Positions 18,319 through 27,474 of a DNA stretch of 64,000 nucleotides are shown in pieces. The DNA lies in the NCBI RefSeq assembly GCF_010725055.1, contig NZ_BJKB01000002.1, forward strand, positions 310,001-374,000, read 5' to 3'. The notes beneath the pieces are model-generated. The model had not been told where the DNA came from. It saw nothing but the letters and a program-made list of their open reading frames with translations, and made no database searches. A program made the translations under genes and the position numbers. Each line of letters opens with the position of its first letter. The first letter of the stretch is position 1. Source of the stretch: Gelidibacter japonicus. GTDB taxonomy: Bacteria > Bacteroidota > Bacteroidia > Flavobacteriales > Flavobacteriaceae.

Positions 18319-19650
18319 TTAGTAAGTTTCCGGTAATGGAATTGGCATGGTATTAAATATTTGATCTCCAGCCCTATCTATAGGCAAAGTATTAGATAGT
18401 CCATACCGTCTAAGATCAAACATTCTGTGGTTTTCGGCCCAAAGTGAGTATCTCCGTTGTTTTAGCATCTCCGTGGTTAATGCTTCTGTGGTTTGTGCTC
18501 CTGAATAATCAGGCAAATTGGCTGAATTTCTGATGATGTTTAACGCATCTTCTGCCTCTCCCAAATTGTTAGCCAAAATATTCGCTTCCGCATAGACCAA
18601 AATTAACTCCTCATTCCTAAGAAAATCGATGGGACTAGTATCAGAATCGTACAAACGTGTTTCATGAGTGCCGTTTAGACCATCCTGCGAAGCTGGATTT
18701 GTTCTTAATGCCGATTTTTGTGCTACTCTTAAATCGCCTGGTTCGGCATCCGCAATCCAAGTATTATGGACTACAATTTGATCTCCATTATTTGGTTTAT
18801 CAGCTGTAGAAGGCACCTTGAAGACTGTATTAGCCTGGTCACCACCTCCTAAGCCAAATATATGTTTTGGACCTATATTTAAATCTCCTGTCAAATCCAT
18901 ATAAGAACTGGCTAAGGCAGTCAACGCCGCATTTCCGTCACCATCATAAACGGCAGCTACGCCAGCCCATGCCCTATTGAATTCAGAAAAGGTAGAAGGT
19001 GTATCGAATCCTGAGAAGCCTGTACTCAATCTAAAAGCAAAACTGCTTCCAGCATTGGAAAGGTGTTGTTGTCCTTCTTCCAAAAGAGCTCGAGCCTTAG
19101 CAATCCCTTCATTAAAATCTACTATTGGCCCCAAGTTTTCAGGATCGGCAACATCTATACGTGCCTTTGCGTAGGATTTAAGTATTTGAATCAACTCTTC
19201 TGCCATCATCGTCTTGGCAAATCCTAAATAGCCGTTTTTCTCACTTTCAGTTGCCGCATCAGTATTGGCAATAGCTTCAATTAATAGGTTGATGTTCTTT
19301 ATACACCTGTAATTTCCGTTCCATGATCCTACGCTGTAAAAAGAGTTATTGTCTAGCTGAAGGCCATCTTTTCCCAACAAATCTCCCGTATTTCGTGGTT
19401 CAGCATTGAAAAGATAAAACTCTCTTGCCATGACGCCATTGGACGTAGTCTCATTTCCTAGTCCGTTTCTAGAAGTAGATTCTATCGCAACCACAAGTTC
19501 ATTCAATTGACCTTTGGAGGCATTTTTTAAAACCCCATCCACACTTGGTCCGTTAGGGTCTACGACTTCATCGAAAGTACAAGAACCCATAAGCGAGAAT
19601 AGTGGGATTATGAAGGTCATAATCGCTAATGTTTTTATATTATTTTTCAT
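18319..19650 (-). CDS. RagB/SusD-family outer membrane lipoprotein
   Basis: A 443-residue lipoprotein with lipobox LMGSC, so the mature protein begins at Cys and is surface- or outer-membrane-anchored. It has the family's N-terminal D-P-N-G-P segment, TPR-like helices, and the C-terminal block in which R-N-E-E-L-I-L-V-Y-A-E-A is followed by L-N-I-I-R-N-S-A-N-L and L-K-Q-R-R-Y-S-L-W-A-E-N-H-R, diagnostic for SusD proteins. It lids the SusC channel and captures ligand. The gene starts 11 bases after the susC-like stop. Neighbouring peptidases suggest a peptide or peptide-like ligand rather than a glycan; that is inference. Confidence 0.92.
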   Translation of the reverse strand: MKNNIKTLAIMTFIIPLFSLMGSCTFDEVVDPNGPSVDGVLKNASKGQLNELVVAIESTSRNGLGNETTSNGVMAREFYLFNAEPRNTGDLLGKDGLQLDNNSFYSVGSWNGNYRCIKNINLLIEAIANTDAATESEKNGYLGFAKTMMAEELIQILKSYAKARIDVADPENLGPIVDFNEGIAKARALLEEGQQHLSNAGSSFAFRLSTGFSGFDTPSTFSEFNRAWAGVAAVYDGDGNAALTALASSYMDLTGDLNIGPKHIFGLGGGDQANTVFKVPSTADKPNNGDQIVVHNTWIADAEPGDLRVAQKSALRTNPASQDGLNGTHETRLYDSDTSPIDFLRNEELILVYAEANILANNLGEAEDALNIIRNSANLPDYSGAQTTEALTTEMLKQRRYSLWAENHRMFDLRRYGLSNTLPIDRAGDQIFNTMPIPLPETY

Positions 19651-19660
19651 ATTATTTTTT

Positions 19661-22609
19661 TTAGAAATTAACGTTTAGGCTAAAGAAAAATTGGCGTGAA
19701 CTAGGGTATGAACCTACCTCTATTCCGGTAGAAAGTCCAGAACCACCATTTACGGACACTTCGGGATCGTAGCCACTGTAATCGCTAATAGTGAAAATAT
19801 TCTTCCCTGATATCCCAAACTTCACACCTTGCACGGTATTACCAAATACACTATTTATCGTGTTTCTGTCTAAAGAATAGTGAATAGAGGCTTCTCTTAA
19901 TCTAAGATAACCCGCAGGCTCTACAAATCGCACCGCATTTGCAGGCATTTGAAGTCGTGCCTGACCTTCTGGAGTTTCTAAATCAGGAGTAACCAATCCT
20001 AAATCAGAAAGAAATGTTGTCAGATTAAGATTTTCTCCCCCTTTTTTCCAGTTTAAAAGAAATGACACATCAAATTGTTTGTAAATTGTAAAGTTATTAC
20101 TCCAGCCCATTTGAAAATCAGGTTCTACATCTCCCACTTTGGTAGGTTTTATTCCTGTACCGTCCAAGTTTAAATTTCCGACCAACTGGGTAGCGGATTT
20201 CCCTTCCTGGATATAGAAGGTTCCAAGACCAAGACCAAATCCAGCCCCAGGTTGAGCAAACGCCGGTACTGCTAAGCGGGTAACCTCAGAACGGTTTTTA
20301 TACCATTGTACGGAAGTATTCCATCTGAAATTTTCATTATCAAACACAAAAGCTCTCAAGGCCAATTCTACCCCGGTATTTTTAAGGTCACCAAGATTAG
20401 TCGTTTCCTGCGTAAAACCAGAAGATGATGGTAGCGCTCTTGTCAATATTAAGTCTTTTACCTTCTTGTCGTAATAGGTCGCTTCAAAAGATAATTTGTT
20501 GTGGAAAATCCCAAGATCAAAACCAAATTCCAATTCACTGGCAGTTTCAGGTTTCACCAAGGCATCTCCCTTACTTCCTACAACGGACTGCCCAATATTT
20601 CCCCCTATATTGCTCGCTCCCAAACTCGTAAATGTCGAACCAAAACTGGCTGGACTTCCTGTTTCTCCATAAGCGGCTCTTAGCTTCAACTGAGATATAG
20701 ACTCTAAACTCCAAAAGTCAAAATTTGCCATGTTTACCGCCAAAGAAGCCTTCGGAAATCCATGGAATTCATTGGGGTCACCATTTCTGGATGACTTATC
20801 CATACGATAGCCCAAAGTAGCGATGATCTGATCTTTATAATTTCCTTCTATTTGTCCGAAATATCCAAAATCTTTTTCTTCTGATCGAAATTGATCAATG
20901 ACTTGGTTCACAGATTGGTCAACACTAGTTTGGCCAGCAGCCAATAGGGACCCTCGACTATTCACAAGATTTGATTTTTGATAGAGATAAGCCACACCCA
21001 ATTGAGTGGTAATATCTAAACTACCGTCCATTGCTTCCCGATTCCAAACTCCAATAATTTGGGTATTCAATTGAGTAAAGTTATTTTTCCCAACTGCTAT
21101 AAAACCTCCAGGTCCAGGTTGAACCTGAGCTTGATGAGTTTCCGGAACATAAACATAAGTCTGGTTCGCCAAATAATCTAAACCACCACTGGTTACAATT
21201 CTAACCCTATCGGTATCGGTTCGTAGCAAATTGGTATTTAAGGTCATCCCTTGTACGAGACGATCGTTGGTATCATCATTCAAGGCATTGTCTCTCACAA
21301 ATATTGAGTTTCCAGCGGCATTTGGGTTAACAGGATAATTTCCATTGGCATCAGGAAATAAGTTGGTCCATGGTCTCGTATATGCCAAGGTGTACCCATA
21401 ACTTAAGCCACCCTCGTTTTCGTTTCCGGTAAAGCTTCTACTGGAATTACTCCTAGTATAGCTGGTTGAAGAACTGAAATCAAACACCTTAGAAATACGA
21501 TGGTCAATATTGGTTCGTAACGAGAAACGATCAAAACCGGTATTTTTAATAATTCCTTCTTCATCTCTATAGGAACCTCCAACGTAAAATTTTGTCTTAT
21601 CATTACCACCAGTCGCACTTAAACGGGTTTCTGTTATGAAACCAGTATTCCCATAAATAATATCTTCAAAATCATAAAGCTTTCCATTTTCCGCCATAGT
21701 GGCTTCATATTTGGCTCTCTCTGCCGCACCAAACGCACTTTCTACCGACGCGGCCGTCCATGGTCGCATACCTAAACGCTTTGCTATCTTATTGGTACCC
21801 AAATCTTGGCTAAAGCTAATTTTGGTTTTACCTGTTTGTCCACGCTTGGTAGTAATCAATACTACACCGGCATTACCTCGTTGCCCATATATAGCAGCAG
21901 CAGAAGATCCTTTTAACACTTCAATATTTTGAATGTCGTTAGGATCTAAATCCGCCAAGCGGTTACTGGAGTTCTCCTCATTCCCACGGTTGGCACCAGA
22001 TGCAAAACGAAGGCCTGAAGGGATTTCCACATTATTATAATAGACACCATCAACGATGATGAGCGGTTGGTTGTTTCCGTTAATAGAAGATATTCCGCGT
22101 AGTCTTAAGGCAAATCCTCCGCCCGGAGCCCCTGAGGTAGCCGTAATATTGACCCCTGGAATTTTCCCATACAATGCTCCATCCACTGTAGATTGACTGG
22201 TAGTTCCCACTAACTCAGCAGCAGATACCGTGGAAACGGCATTCGCAAGGTTTTGTCTCTTAACGGAACTCGCCAATCCTGTTACAATGACTTCTTCAAG
22301 TCCGGTCGCTGACTCTTCCATAATGACACTCAGAACTGTAGGTCCGGTCAAATTGATTTCCGTAGTGGCGTAACCTAAAGAAGAAAATACCAAGGTTGAA
22401 GGAAATGAAGGAACCAAGAGTTCAAAATCACCATCAATATCGGTTATGGCGCCGGTTGTAGTTCCTTTTACAACAACGTTGACACCCGGAAGTGGTAGTC
22501 CTGCCGATCCTTCCGTAACTTTACCTGTCACAGTTCCCTGAGCTGCCAATAGCAATGGAACTGTTAAAAAAATCAAGAAAATGGAGTTTTTCCAATAGTT
22601 TTTTTTCAT
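19661..22609 (-). CDS. SusC/RagA-family TonB-linked outer membrane protein
   Basis: A 982-residue outer membrane transporter. Order: signal peptide (ending LLAAQ), carboxypeptidase-regulatory-like beta-sandwich (about 25-105, GTVTGKVTE ... DIDGDFELLVPS), TonB-dependent plug (about 115-230, with I-E-V-L-K-G-S-S-A-A-A-I-Y-G), then a 22-strand barrel ending in the aromatic FFFSLNVNF. It imports ligands with energy from TonB. At 982 residues it is of usual size. It forms an operon with the SusD-like gene. No glycosidase, sigma or anti-sigma gene is adjacent, so this is not a typical polysaccharide locus. Confidence 0.93.
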   Translation of the reverse strand: MKKNYWKNSIFLIFLTVPLLLAAQGTVTGKVTEGSAGLPLPGVNVVVKGTTTGAITDIDGDFELLVPSFPSTLVFSSLGYATTEINLTGPTVLSVIMEESATGLEEVIVTGLASSVKRQNLANAVSTVSAAELVGTTSQSTVDGALYGKIPGVNITATSGAPGGGFALRLRGISSINGNNQPLIIVDGVYYNNVEIPSGLRFASGANRGNEENSSNRLADLDPNDIQNIEVLKGSSAAAIYGQRGNAGVVLITTKRGQTGKTKISFSQDLGTNKIAKRLGMRPWTAASVESAFGAAERAKYEATMAENGKLYDFEDIIYGNTGFITETRLSATGGNDKTKFYVGGSYRDEEGIIKNTGFDRFSLRTNIDHRISKVFDFSSSTSYTRSNSSRSFTGNENEGGLSYGYTLAYTRPWTNLFPDANGNYPVNPNAAGNSIFVRDNALNDDTNDRLVQGMTLNTNLLRTDTDRVRIVTSGGLDYLANQTYVYVPETHQAQVQPGPGGFIAVGKNNFTQLNTQIIGVWNREAMDGSLDITTQLGVAYLYQKSNLVNSRGSLLAAGQTSVDQSVNQVIDQFRSEEKDFGYFGQIEGNYKDQIIATLGYRMDKSSRNGDPNEFHGFPKASLAVNMANFDFWSLESISQLKLRAAYGETGSPASFGSTFTSLGASNIGGNIGQSVVGSKGDALVKPETASELEFGFDLGIFHNKLSFEATYYDKKVKDLILTRALPSSSGFTQETTNLGDLKNTGVELALRAFVFDNENFRWNTSVQWYKNRSEVTRLAVPAFAQPGAGFGLGLGTFYIQEGKSATQLVGNLNLDGTGIKPTKVGDVEPDFQMGWSNNFTIYKQFDVSFLLNWKKGGENLNLTTFLSDLGLVTPDLETPEGQARLQMPANAVRFVEPAGYLRLREASIHYSLDRNTINSVFGNTVQGVKFGISGKNIFTISDYSGYDPEVSVNGGSGLSTGIEVGSYPSSRQFFFSLNVNF

Positions 22610-23443
22610 ATTCTTAGAGTTAGTGTTAAATTTTCAATTGCTGAAGATAGCAAAGTTTTCAAGTTTTAAAAACTTTATTATCAGAAGAAGTAAATTCCCG
22701 CAAGTAAATCCTCCAAATAATTTCCGAACAGTTTTATGGTAATTCATGCTATTTTAAAATAGGATTTCAACATATCTTTTTAATGAAAAATGAGTCAATC
22801 GGACGGTATCACATAGATCGGACTGGATGCTCAATATATTTATAGTAGAAATGAAACGGTAAGAATGGTGACTATAACAGTAAGAAAATCATTAATATGA
22901 TCTTGATTTAATTTTTGTCTTTTAGCAGAAGTCTACCGAGTAATCAATAATAAACTCTGTGACCGAATATTTTTTAAACCATATCCTATCGCAAATATTA
23001 AGCGGCATGGCCAAGCAAAAAAAGGCAATATGTTTTTTTATCTTATATTAACCGAAAGGTTTACCATTATTTTTATTGTTAATCATCATCTTTTCAAAGT
23101 TCCTACCATGAGGTTAAGATGGACAGAAATGACAGCCTCTACAATAGAGATTCTAAATGTGTCTATTGTTGTGTTTTTTTCATGAAAGAAGGTCTTCATC
23201 GCAGAAAAGGATCAAAAACAAAGAAAAAATGAACAATAGTACAAATTATAATCAGTAGCTTTATCTTTATGAACCATAAATAGAAGGTTTACAGCATATT
23301 AAATTAAGGAATCTCAACATGTGAAATACCCATTATACTAACAAGTTGCTTTTTCAATCGAACGATATTTTATTTGAACCGCCTTCTTAAAATCCATTAA
23401 CCTTGGCATATATCAGATTAACTTTCAAAAAACCAATGAATTT
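22610..23443. other. 834-bp gene-free region between divergent genes
   Basis: No credible coding frame on either strand. It must hold the promoters of the SusC/SusD operon (minus) and of the S33-type lipoprotein gene (plus), yet no perfect TAnnTTTG box was found. Small structured points are the palindrome CTATTTTAAAATAG at 22749-22762 and AACC-GAAA-GGTT near 23050. The unusual length for this gene-dense genome suggests a decayed gene or a large regulatory region. Confidence 0.5.
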
Positions 23444-24502
23444 ATGAAAACTATCATTTACTCTTTATTCCTTTCGACAGCATTTTTTTTAAGCTGCGGT
23501 GACCAACAGAACGCAGTAAAAACTGAAATCGATAGCAAATCAAGTTATTTCGACTATTCCAATAGCGATGACCAAAAAACGGGTGGCATCAAAATGATTC
23601 CAATCACCACGCCAAAAGGCACTTTTAATGTTTGGACAAAACGTATGGGCAACAATCCAAAAATGAAGGTGCTGCTACTTCACGGAGGTCCGGGAGGAAC
23701 GCATGAGTTATTTGAGAATTTTGATGGATATCTTCCTAATGAAGAGATTGAATACATCTATTACGACCAATTGGATAGTTATTATAGTGACAAGCCAAAC
23801 GATTCCACATTATGGACCATTGAACATTCTGTAGAGCAAGTGGAGCAAGTCAGAAAAGCCCTAAATCTCGACAAGGATAATTTTTACCTATTTGGACAGT
23901 CGTGGGGAGGTCTTTTGGCCATGGAATATGCACTCAAATATCAAGATAACATCAAGGGACTTATTGTTGCCAATATGATGGCCAGTATTCCTGAATATGA
24001 AAAATATGCCGCAGAGGTTTTAGGCCCTCAATTACCACCGGAAGTCCATAAAGAAATTAAAACCATGGAAGCCAAGGAAGATTTTAGCAATCCTCGATAC
24101 ACGGAACTTGTGACCCAACATTATTACACCAAACACGTGCTGCATTTACCTCTCGACGAATGGCCGGAATTCATCAATCGTTCCTTCTCCCATATGAATC
24201 CCAACATTTATATTTATATGCAAGGCTACAGTGAATTTGGTGTCACTGGGAATGCAACCTTAAAAGGATGGGATATTTCTGAACGGTTAAATGAACTAAG
24301 AGTTCCAACTTTGATGATTGGTGGGAAGCACGATACTATGGATCCAAACTATATGGAATGGATGAGCACTCAGGTACAGAACGGAAGAAGTGTGACTACT
24401 AACGGTGCCCATTTGACACAGTATGACGATGCTGACAACTTCTTTAATGGATTGATACAATTCATTAAAGATGTAGATAATGGAACATTTAAAGAAAACT
24501 AA
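23444..24502 (+). CDS. Proline iminopeptidase-like alpha/beta-hydrolase lipoprotein (S33)
   Basis: A 352-residue protein with lipobox FFLSC (Cys18). Alpha/beta-hydrolase core: oxyanion motif HGGPGG at 80-85, nucleophile elbow GQSWGG at 151-156 with Ser153, catalytic Asp in GGKHDTMD and His in GAHLTQYDD near the C-terminus. These are diagnostic for S33 prolyl iminopeptidases, which free N-terminal proline from peptides. The usual Y-D-Q-R-G-S-G-x-S is here YDQLDSYYS, as in other periplasmic Bacteroidota members. The next gene starts 3 bases after the stop. Confidence 0.87.
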   Translation: MKTIIYSLFLSTAFFLSCGDQQNAVKTEIDSKSSYFDYSNSDDQKTGGIKMIPITTPKGTFNVWTKRMGNNPKMKVLLLHGGPGGTHELFENFDGYLPNEEIEYIYYDQLDSYYSDKPNDSTLWTIEHSVEQVEQVRKALNLDKDNFYLFGQSWGGLLAMEYALKYQDNIKGLIVANMMASIPEYEKYAAEVLGPQLPPEVHKEIKTMEAKEDFSNPRYTELVTQHYYTKHVLHLPLDEWPEFINRSFSHMNPNIYIYMQGYSEFGVTGNATLKGWDISERLNELRVPTLMIGGKHDTMDPNYMEWMSTQVQNGRSVTTNGAHLTQYDDADNFFNGLIQFIKDVDNGTFKEN

Positions 24503-24505
24503 ATC

Positions 24506-25276
24506 ATGTTTAAAGAGAACATAGCACGATTTGGTCTCAGTGCCATGGGTTTTGTCTATGTTCTCATTGGTGTTTTGACGGCCATGACGGCGCTCAATTG
24601 GGGTGGGCAAAAAACCGGAACAAAAGGAGCTATTGCTTATTTGTCCAGTCAGCCTTTTGGCAAAATCCTACTAGTCACAATGGCTATAGGCTTGTTTAGT
24701 TACGCCTTTTGGAGAATGTATCAGACATTGTATGACTCCCGAAATTTAGGAACTGATTTTAAGGCACTTTTCACTCGAGCTGGTTATTTTACCGGTGGTC
24801 TGTTTTATGGGGCATTGGGATCTGTTGCCGTAAAAGTACTCTTTAGGAGTGGTTATGATCACCAACAAGAGTTTATCATTAAAGCATTGAACTCAAAATA
24901 CGGAAGTTTCTTTGCTATCGTTTTTGGGCTGGTATTAGCAGGAAAAGCCATCTTCGAGCTATATTTTGTGGTTTCAAATCGATTTAAAAAGAATATACAA
25001 TCTTCAGAAATGCATCCGAAAGCTAAAACAACTTTATTGAAGTTTGGAGGTATTGGTCATTCAGCGCGTGCAGTAGTTTTTGGAGTTATGTCATTTTTAA
25101 CGATGCGAACCGGAATTACATTTCGAAATAAAAAAATGAGTACTTTAGAGGATGCTTTTCAATTCTTGAATAATGAGTTTGGTGACGCGGTTCTTGGTCT
25201 TGTGGCCCTTGGGTTTTTATGTTTTGGACTCTTTATGTTCGTAAAAGCAAAATATTTGTATGTCAATATTCAGTAA
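24506..25276 (+). CDS. DUF1206 integral membrane protein
   Basis: A 256-residue membrane protein with six hydrophobic helices arranged as three internal repeats, each starting F-G-x-x-A/G-x-x-x-x-Y/V (ARFGLSAMGFVYVLIG, TRAGYFTGGLFYGALG, FGGIGHSARAVVFGVM). This matches DUF1206. Function is unknown; in many bacteria such genes stand next to hydrolase or lipid genes. It is co-transcribed with the iminopeptidase-like gene (3-bp gap). Confidence 0.82.
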   Translation: MFKENIARFGLSAMGFVYVLIGVLTAMTALNWGGQKTGTKGAIAYLSSQPFGKILLVTMAIGLFSYAFWRMYQTLYDSRNLGTDFKALFTRAGYFTGGLFYGALGSVAVKVLFRSGYDHQQEFIIKALNSKYGSFFAIVFGLVLAGKAIFELYFVVSNRFKKNIQSSEMHPKAKTTLLKFGGIGHSARAVVFGVMSFLTMRTGITFRNKKMSTLEDAFQFLNNEFGDAVLGLVALGFLCFGLFMFVKAKYLYVNIQ

Positions 25277-25407
25277 AATTATTGCGTTATCTTGGTTATT
25301 GATAGTCTTCATTATCGAAGACCTTTCAGTTATTGACACTTCATGTAAAGCGGCTCACTTCTGGCATAAAGTCGTTCATGAAGGCAGCATTGGTAAAGGT
25401 TTTCCCT

Positions 25408-25896
25408 TCAATCAATTTCAAACTTATACGCAATATCATCTGAAGTGTTTAGTAGTCCATCAGAACCTAAAGAAATTAAAACAAAACTTTCCCCAGATGG
25501 ATGCCGTTCATAAAAAAATTCCTGTCCCCAATAATCTTTATGGATATTTTTGAGTAACGGATTATTTCTAATAATTGCTGACAATTCCTTTGGGTAATGA
25601 CCTGAGGTTTCTTTCTGATGCTTTAAAAGCGACGCCACTTCAGTTAGTCTTTTGATGGTCTGCGTCTCTTTATTTCCCCATAAATAAACCGTAAATCTTA
25701 GTAAGGAAAATGTAAGTACAATCAACAAGACAACTAATAGGCCAACCATCATAATCTTCTGGGATGGGTAAAGCACTGAGGTTTTTGATAAACCATGTTT
25801 GCGTTCATATTTCCGTTGCCTTCGTCGTTTGAGCCAAAATTTAAAATCTTCAAATATCAGTAGCAATTCGGCCAATAAACCAGCAATAGATTCCAT
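25408..25896 (-). CDS. GspG-like (type II secretion pseudopilin C-terminal domain) membrane protein
   Basis: A 162-residue protein with a basic N-terminal segment (WLKRRRQRKYERKHG), one membrane helix at about 48-70 and a C-terminal domain ending DYWGQEFFYERHPSGESFVL then SLGSDGLLNTSDDI. The D-x-W-G-x-x-F/Y and S-L-G-x-D-G pattern is that of GspG major pseudopilins, where it binds calcium. It lacks the prepilin leader and Glu5 of a true pseudopilin, so it is not a pilus subunit in the usual sense. It lies 20 bases downstream of the M28 peptidase gene and is probably co-transcribed. Confidence 0.72.
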   Translation of the reverse strand: MESIAGLLAELLLIFEDFKFWLKRRRQRKYERKHGLSKTSVLYPSQKIMMVGLLVVLLIVLTFSLLRFTVYLWGNKETQTIKRLTEVASLLKHQKETSGHYPKELSAIIRNNPLLKNIHKDYWGQEFFYERHPSGESFVLISLGSDGLLNTSDDIAYKFEID

Positions 25897-25916
25897 GATT
25901 AATTACTAAGCCTTAG

Positions 25917-27296
25917 CTATTTAGTTCCTGTCCCGTAGGTATCAAATAAATATACCAAGGAGGCCATGGTCGCAGCCCCTAACTCCAATTCTCTTTTGTT
26001 GACCGCCGAAAACACATCAGTCGCTGCATGATGGTAATCAAAATAACGTTGGGAATCCGGTTTTAATCCCGCTAAAACAATAGAATCAGATTTTAACGGA
26101 CCAATATCAGCGCCACTGCCACCCTTTTCAAAATAGTGAATCAAATAGGGCTTAAAAAGGTCTCGCCAACCTAAGACCTTATCAAATACCACGTCACTGC
26201 AATCAAATGAAAATCCTCTAGGTGTAAAACCTCCCGAATCACTTTCCAAGGCAAAAATGTGGTTTTCATTTTTGGACTTTGCTATCTCAGCATATTTTTT
26301 ACCACCCCTAAGTCCATTTTCTTCGTTCATAAATAGAACGACCCGAATACTGCGTTTTGGTGTAATGCCACTCTTTTTCAACAATCGCAGCACATCCATA
26401 GATTGCACCACTCCCGCGCCATCGTCGTGAGAACCATCACCCAAATCCCATGAATCCAAGTGTCCGCCGACAACAATATATTCATCAGGAAATTCTGATC
26501 CCGTAATTTCGCCAATCACATTATAGGATTGCACATCTGCCATCTGTTTGCAATTTTGTTTAAAGAAGAACGTGATCGTTGGATCTAATGCCAACATCGT
26601 ACTTAACAACTCTGCGTGATTGGTGCTAATTGCAGCCGATGGAATCCGTTGGGATATTGGCAAATCGCCATAGGTCATGCTGCCTGTATGCGGAAAATCA
26701 TCCAATCGTAAGTTTAAGGAACGAACAATAACGCCAACAGCTCCCAATTTCCCAGCCTCCATAGCGCCTGCATAACGCTGGTCGGCGCAACCACCATAGG
26801 CCTCAAAGGTATCAATCAAATCAGCCTGCATGGCACGATTAAAGAACACAATCTTTCCTTTCACTTTATCTGGACTTAAGGCCTTTAACTCCTCTATGCC
26901 CTGAACTTCAACAACGTGTGCACGCACCCCTCCATCCGGTGTTTCAACAGAGCCACCCAAGGCGCAAATATTGACATGGGTAGTCATTCCGGGCAAGGTT
27001 TCGATATAGGCAAATTCAGGCAATCCCCTAATCCATTTAGGCACCATGACCGGTTGTAGCCACACTTTGTCCAAACCCAATTTTTCCAATTCTTCTTTGG
27101 TATATTCTACGGCTCGCTCGGCACCTAGTGATCCCGAAAGTCGAGGACCAATTTTATTGGACAAATGGTCCAACCATTCATAACTTTTTCCGTTGGTCAG
27201 AGAATTACTGTAGATTTTTTGAATGATTTCAGCATCGGTTTGAGCTGAAATATTGATGGAGAGTAAAATACCTAATATAAAAAGAAGTTGTTTCAT
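25917..27296 (-). CDS. M28 family metallo-aminopeptidase/carboxypeptidase
   Basis: A 459-residue exported peptidase: signal peptide ending NISAQ, M28 fold with an inserted PA domain (about 100-240). Two-zinc ligands: His in VVGGHLDSWD, Asp in HDDGAG, Glu in MNEENG (with the catalytic Glu beside it), Asp in ESDSGG and His in YHHAATD. All five are present. Close to plasma glutamate carboxypeptidase-type enzymes (PGCP). It likely removes residues from short peptides in the periplasm, in line with the other peptidases nearby. Confidence 0.9.
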   Translation of the reverse strand: MKQLLFILGILLSINISAQTDAEIIQKIYSNSLTNGKSYEWLDHLSNKIGPRLSGSLGAERAVEYTKEELEKLGLDKVWLQPVMVPKWIRGLPEFAYIETLPGMTTHVNICALGGSVETPDGGVRAHVVEVQGIEELKALSPDKVKGKIVFFNRAMQADLIDTFEAYGGCADQRYAGAMEAGKLGAVGVIVRSLNLRLDDFPHTGSMTYGDLPISQRIPSAAISTNHAELLSTMLALDPTITFFFKQNCKQMADVQSYNVIGEITGSEFPDEYIVVGGHLDSWDLGDGSHDDGAGVVQSMDVLRLLKKSGITPKRSIRVVLFMNEENGLRGGKKYAEIAKSKNENHIFALESDSGGFTPRGFSFDCSDVVFDKVLGWRDLFKPYLIHYFEKGGSGADIGPLKSDSIVLAGLKPDSQRYFDYHHAATDVFSAVNKRELELGAATMASLVYLFDTYGTGTK

Positions 27297-27395
27297 TGGA
27301 AGTATATGATTGATTTATTGAATTAAATATACTGATTTATAAGCGATACTTTGCCGTTGGATTTATCCGAAGATGGAAGTTTTAGTTCTACCTAC

Positions 27396-27441
27396 AAGGT
27401 TTTTAGAAACCTTGCAGGATGGTTTTAGAAACCTTGCAGAT
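27396..27441. repeat. Two tandem copies of a 22-24-bp palindromic repeat
   Basis: AAGGTTTTTAGAAACCTTGC is followed at once by a second copy GGTTTTAGAAACCTTGCAG. Each forms GGTTT/AAACC hairpins. A related palindrome (CAGGTTTCGGAAAC) occurs at 51862-51894. Such CAAGGTTT-type intergenic hairpins are common in flavobacteria; here they lie just beyond the PPK2 stop codon on the minus strand. Confidence 0.6.
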
Positions 27442-27474
27442 AGGTCATTAAAAATTTTAATTTTAAAACAGAAG

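Noticed and set aside
25260-25553. 97-residue plus-strand frame after the DUF1206 gene
   Set aside because: More than half lies antisense to the GspG-like gene and the rest has no recognisable features.
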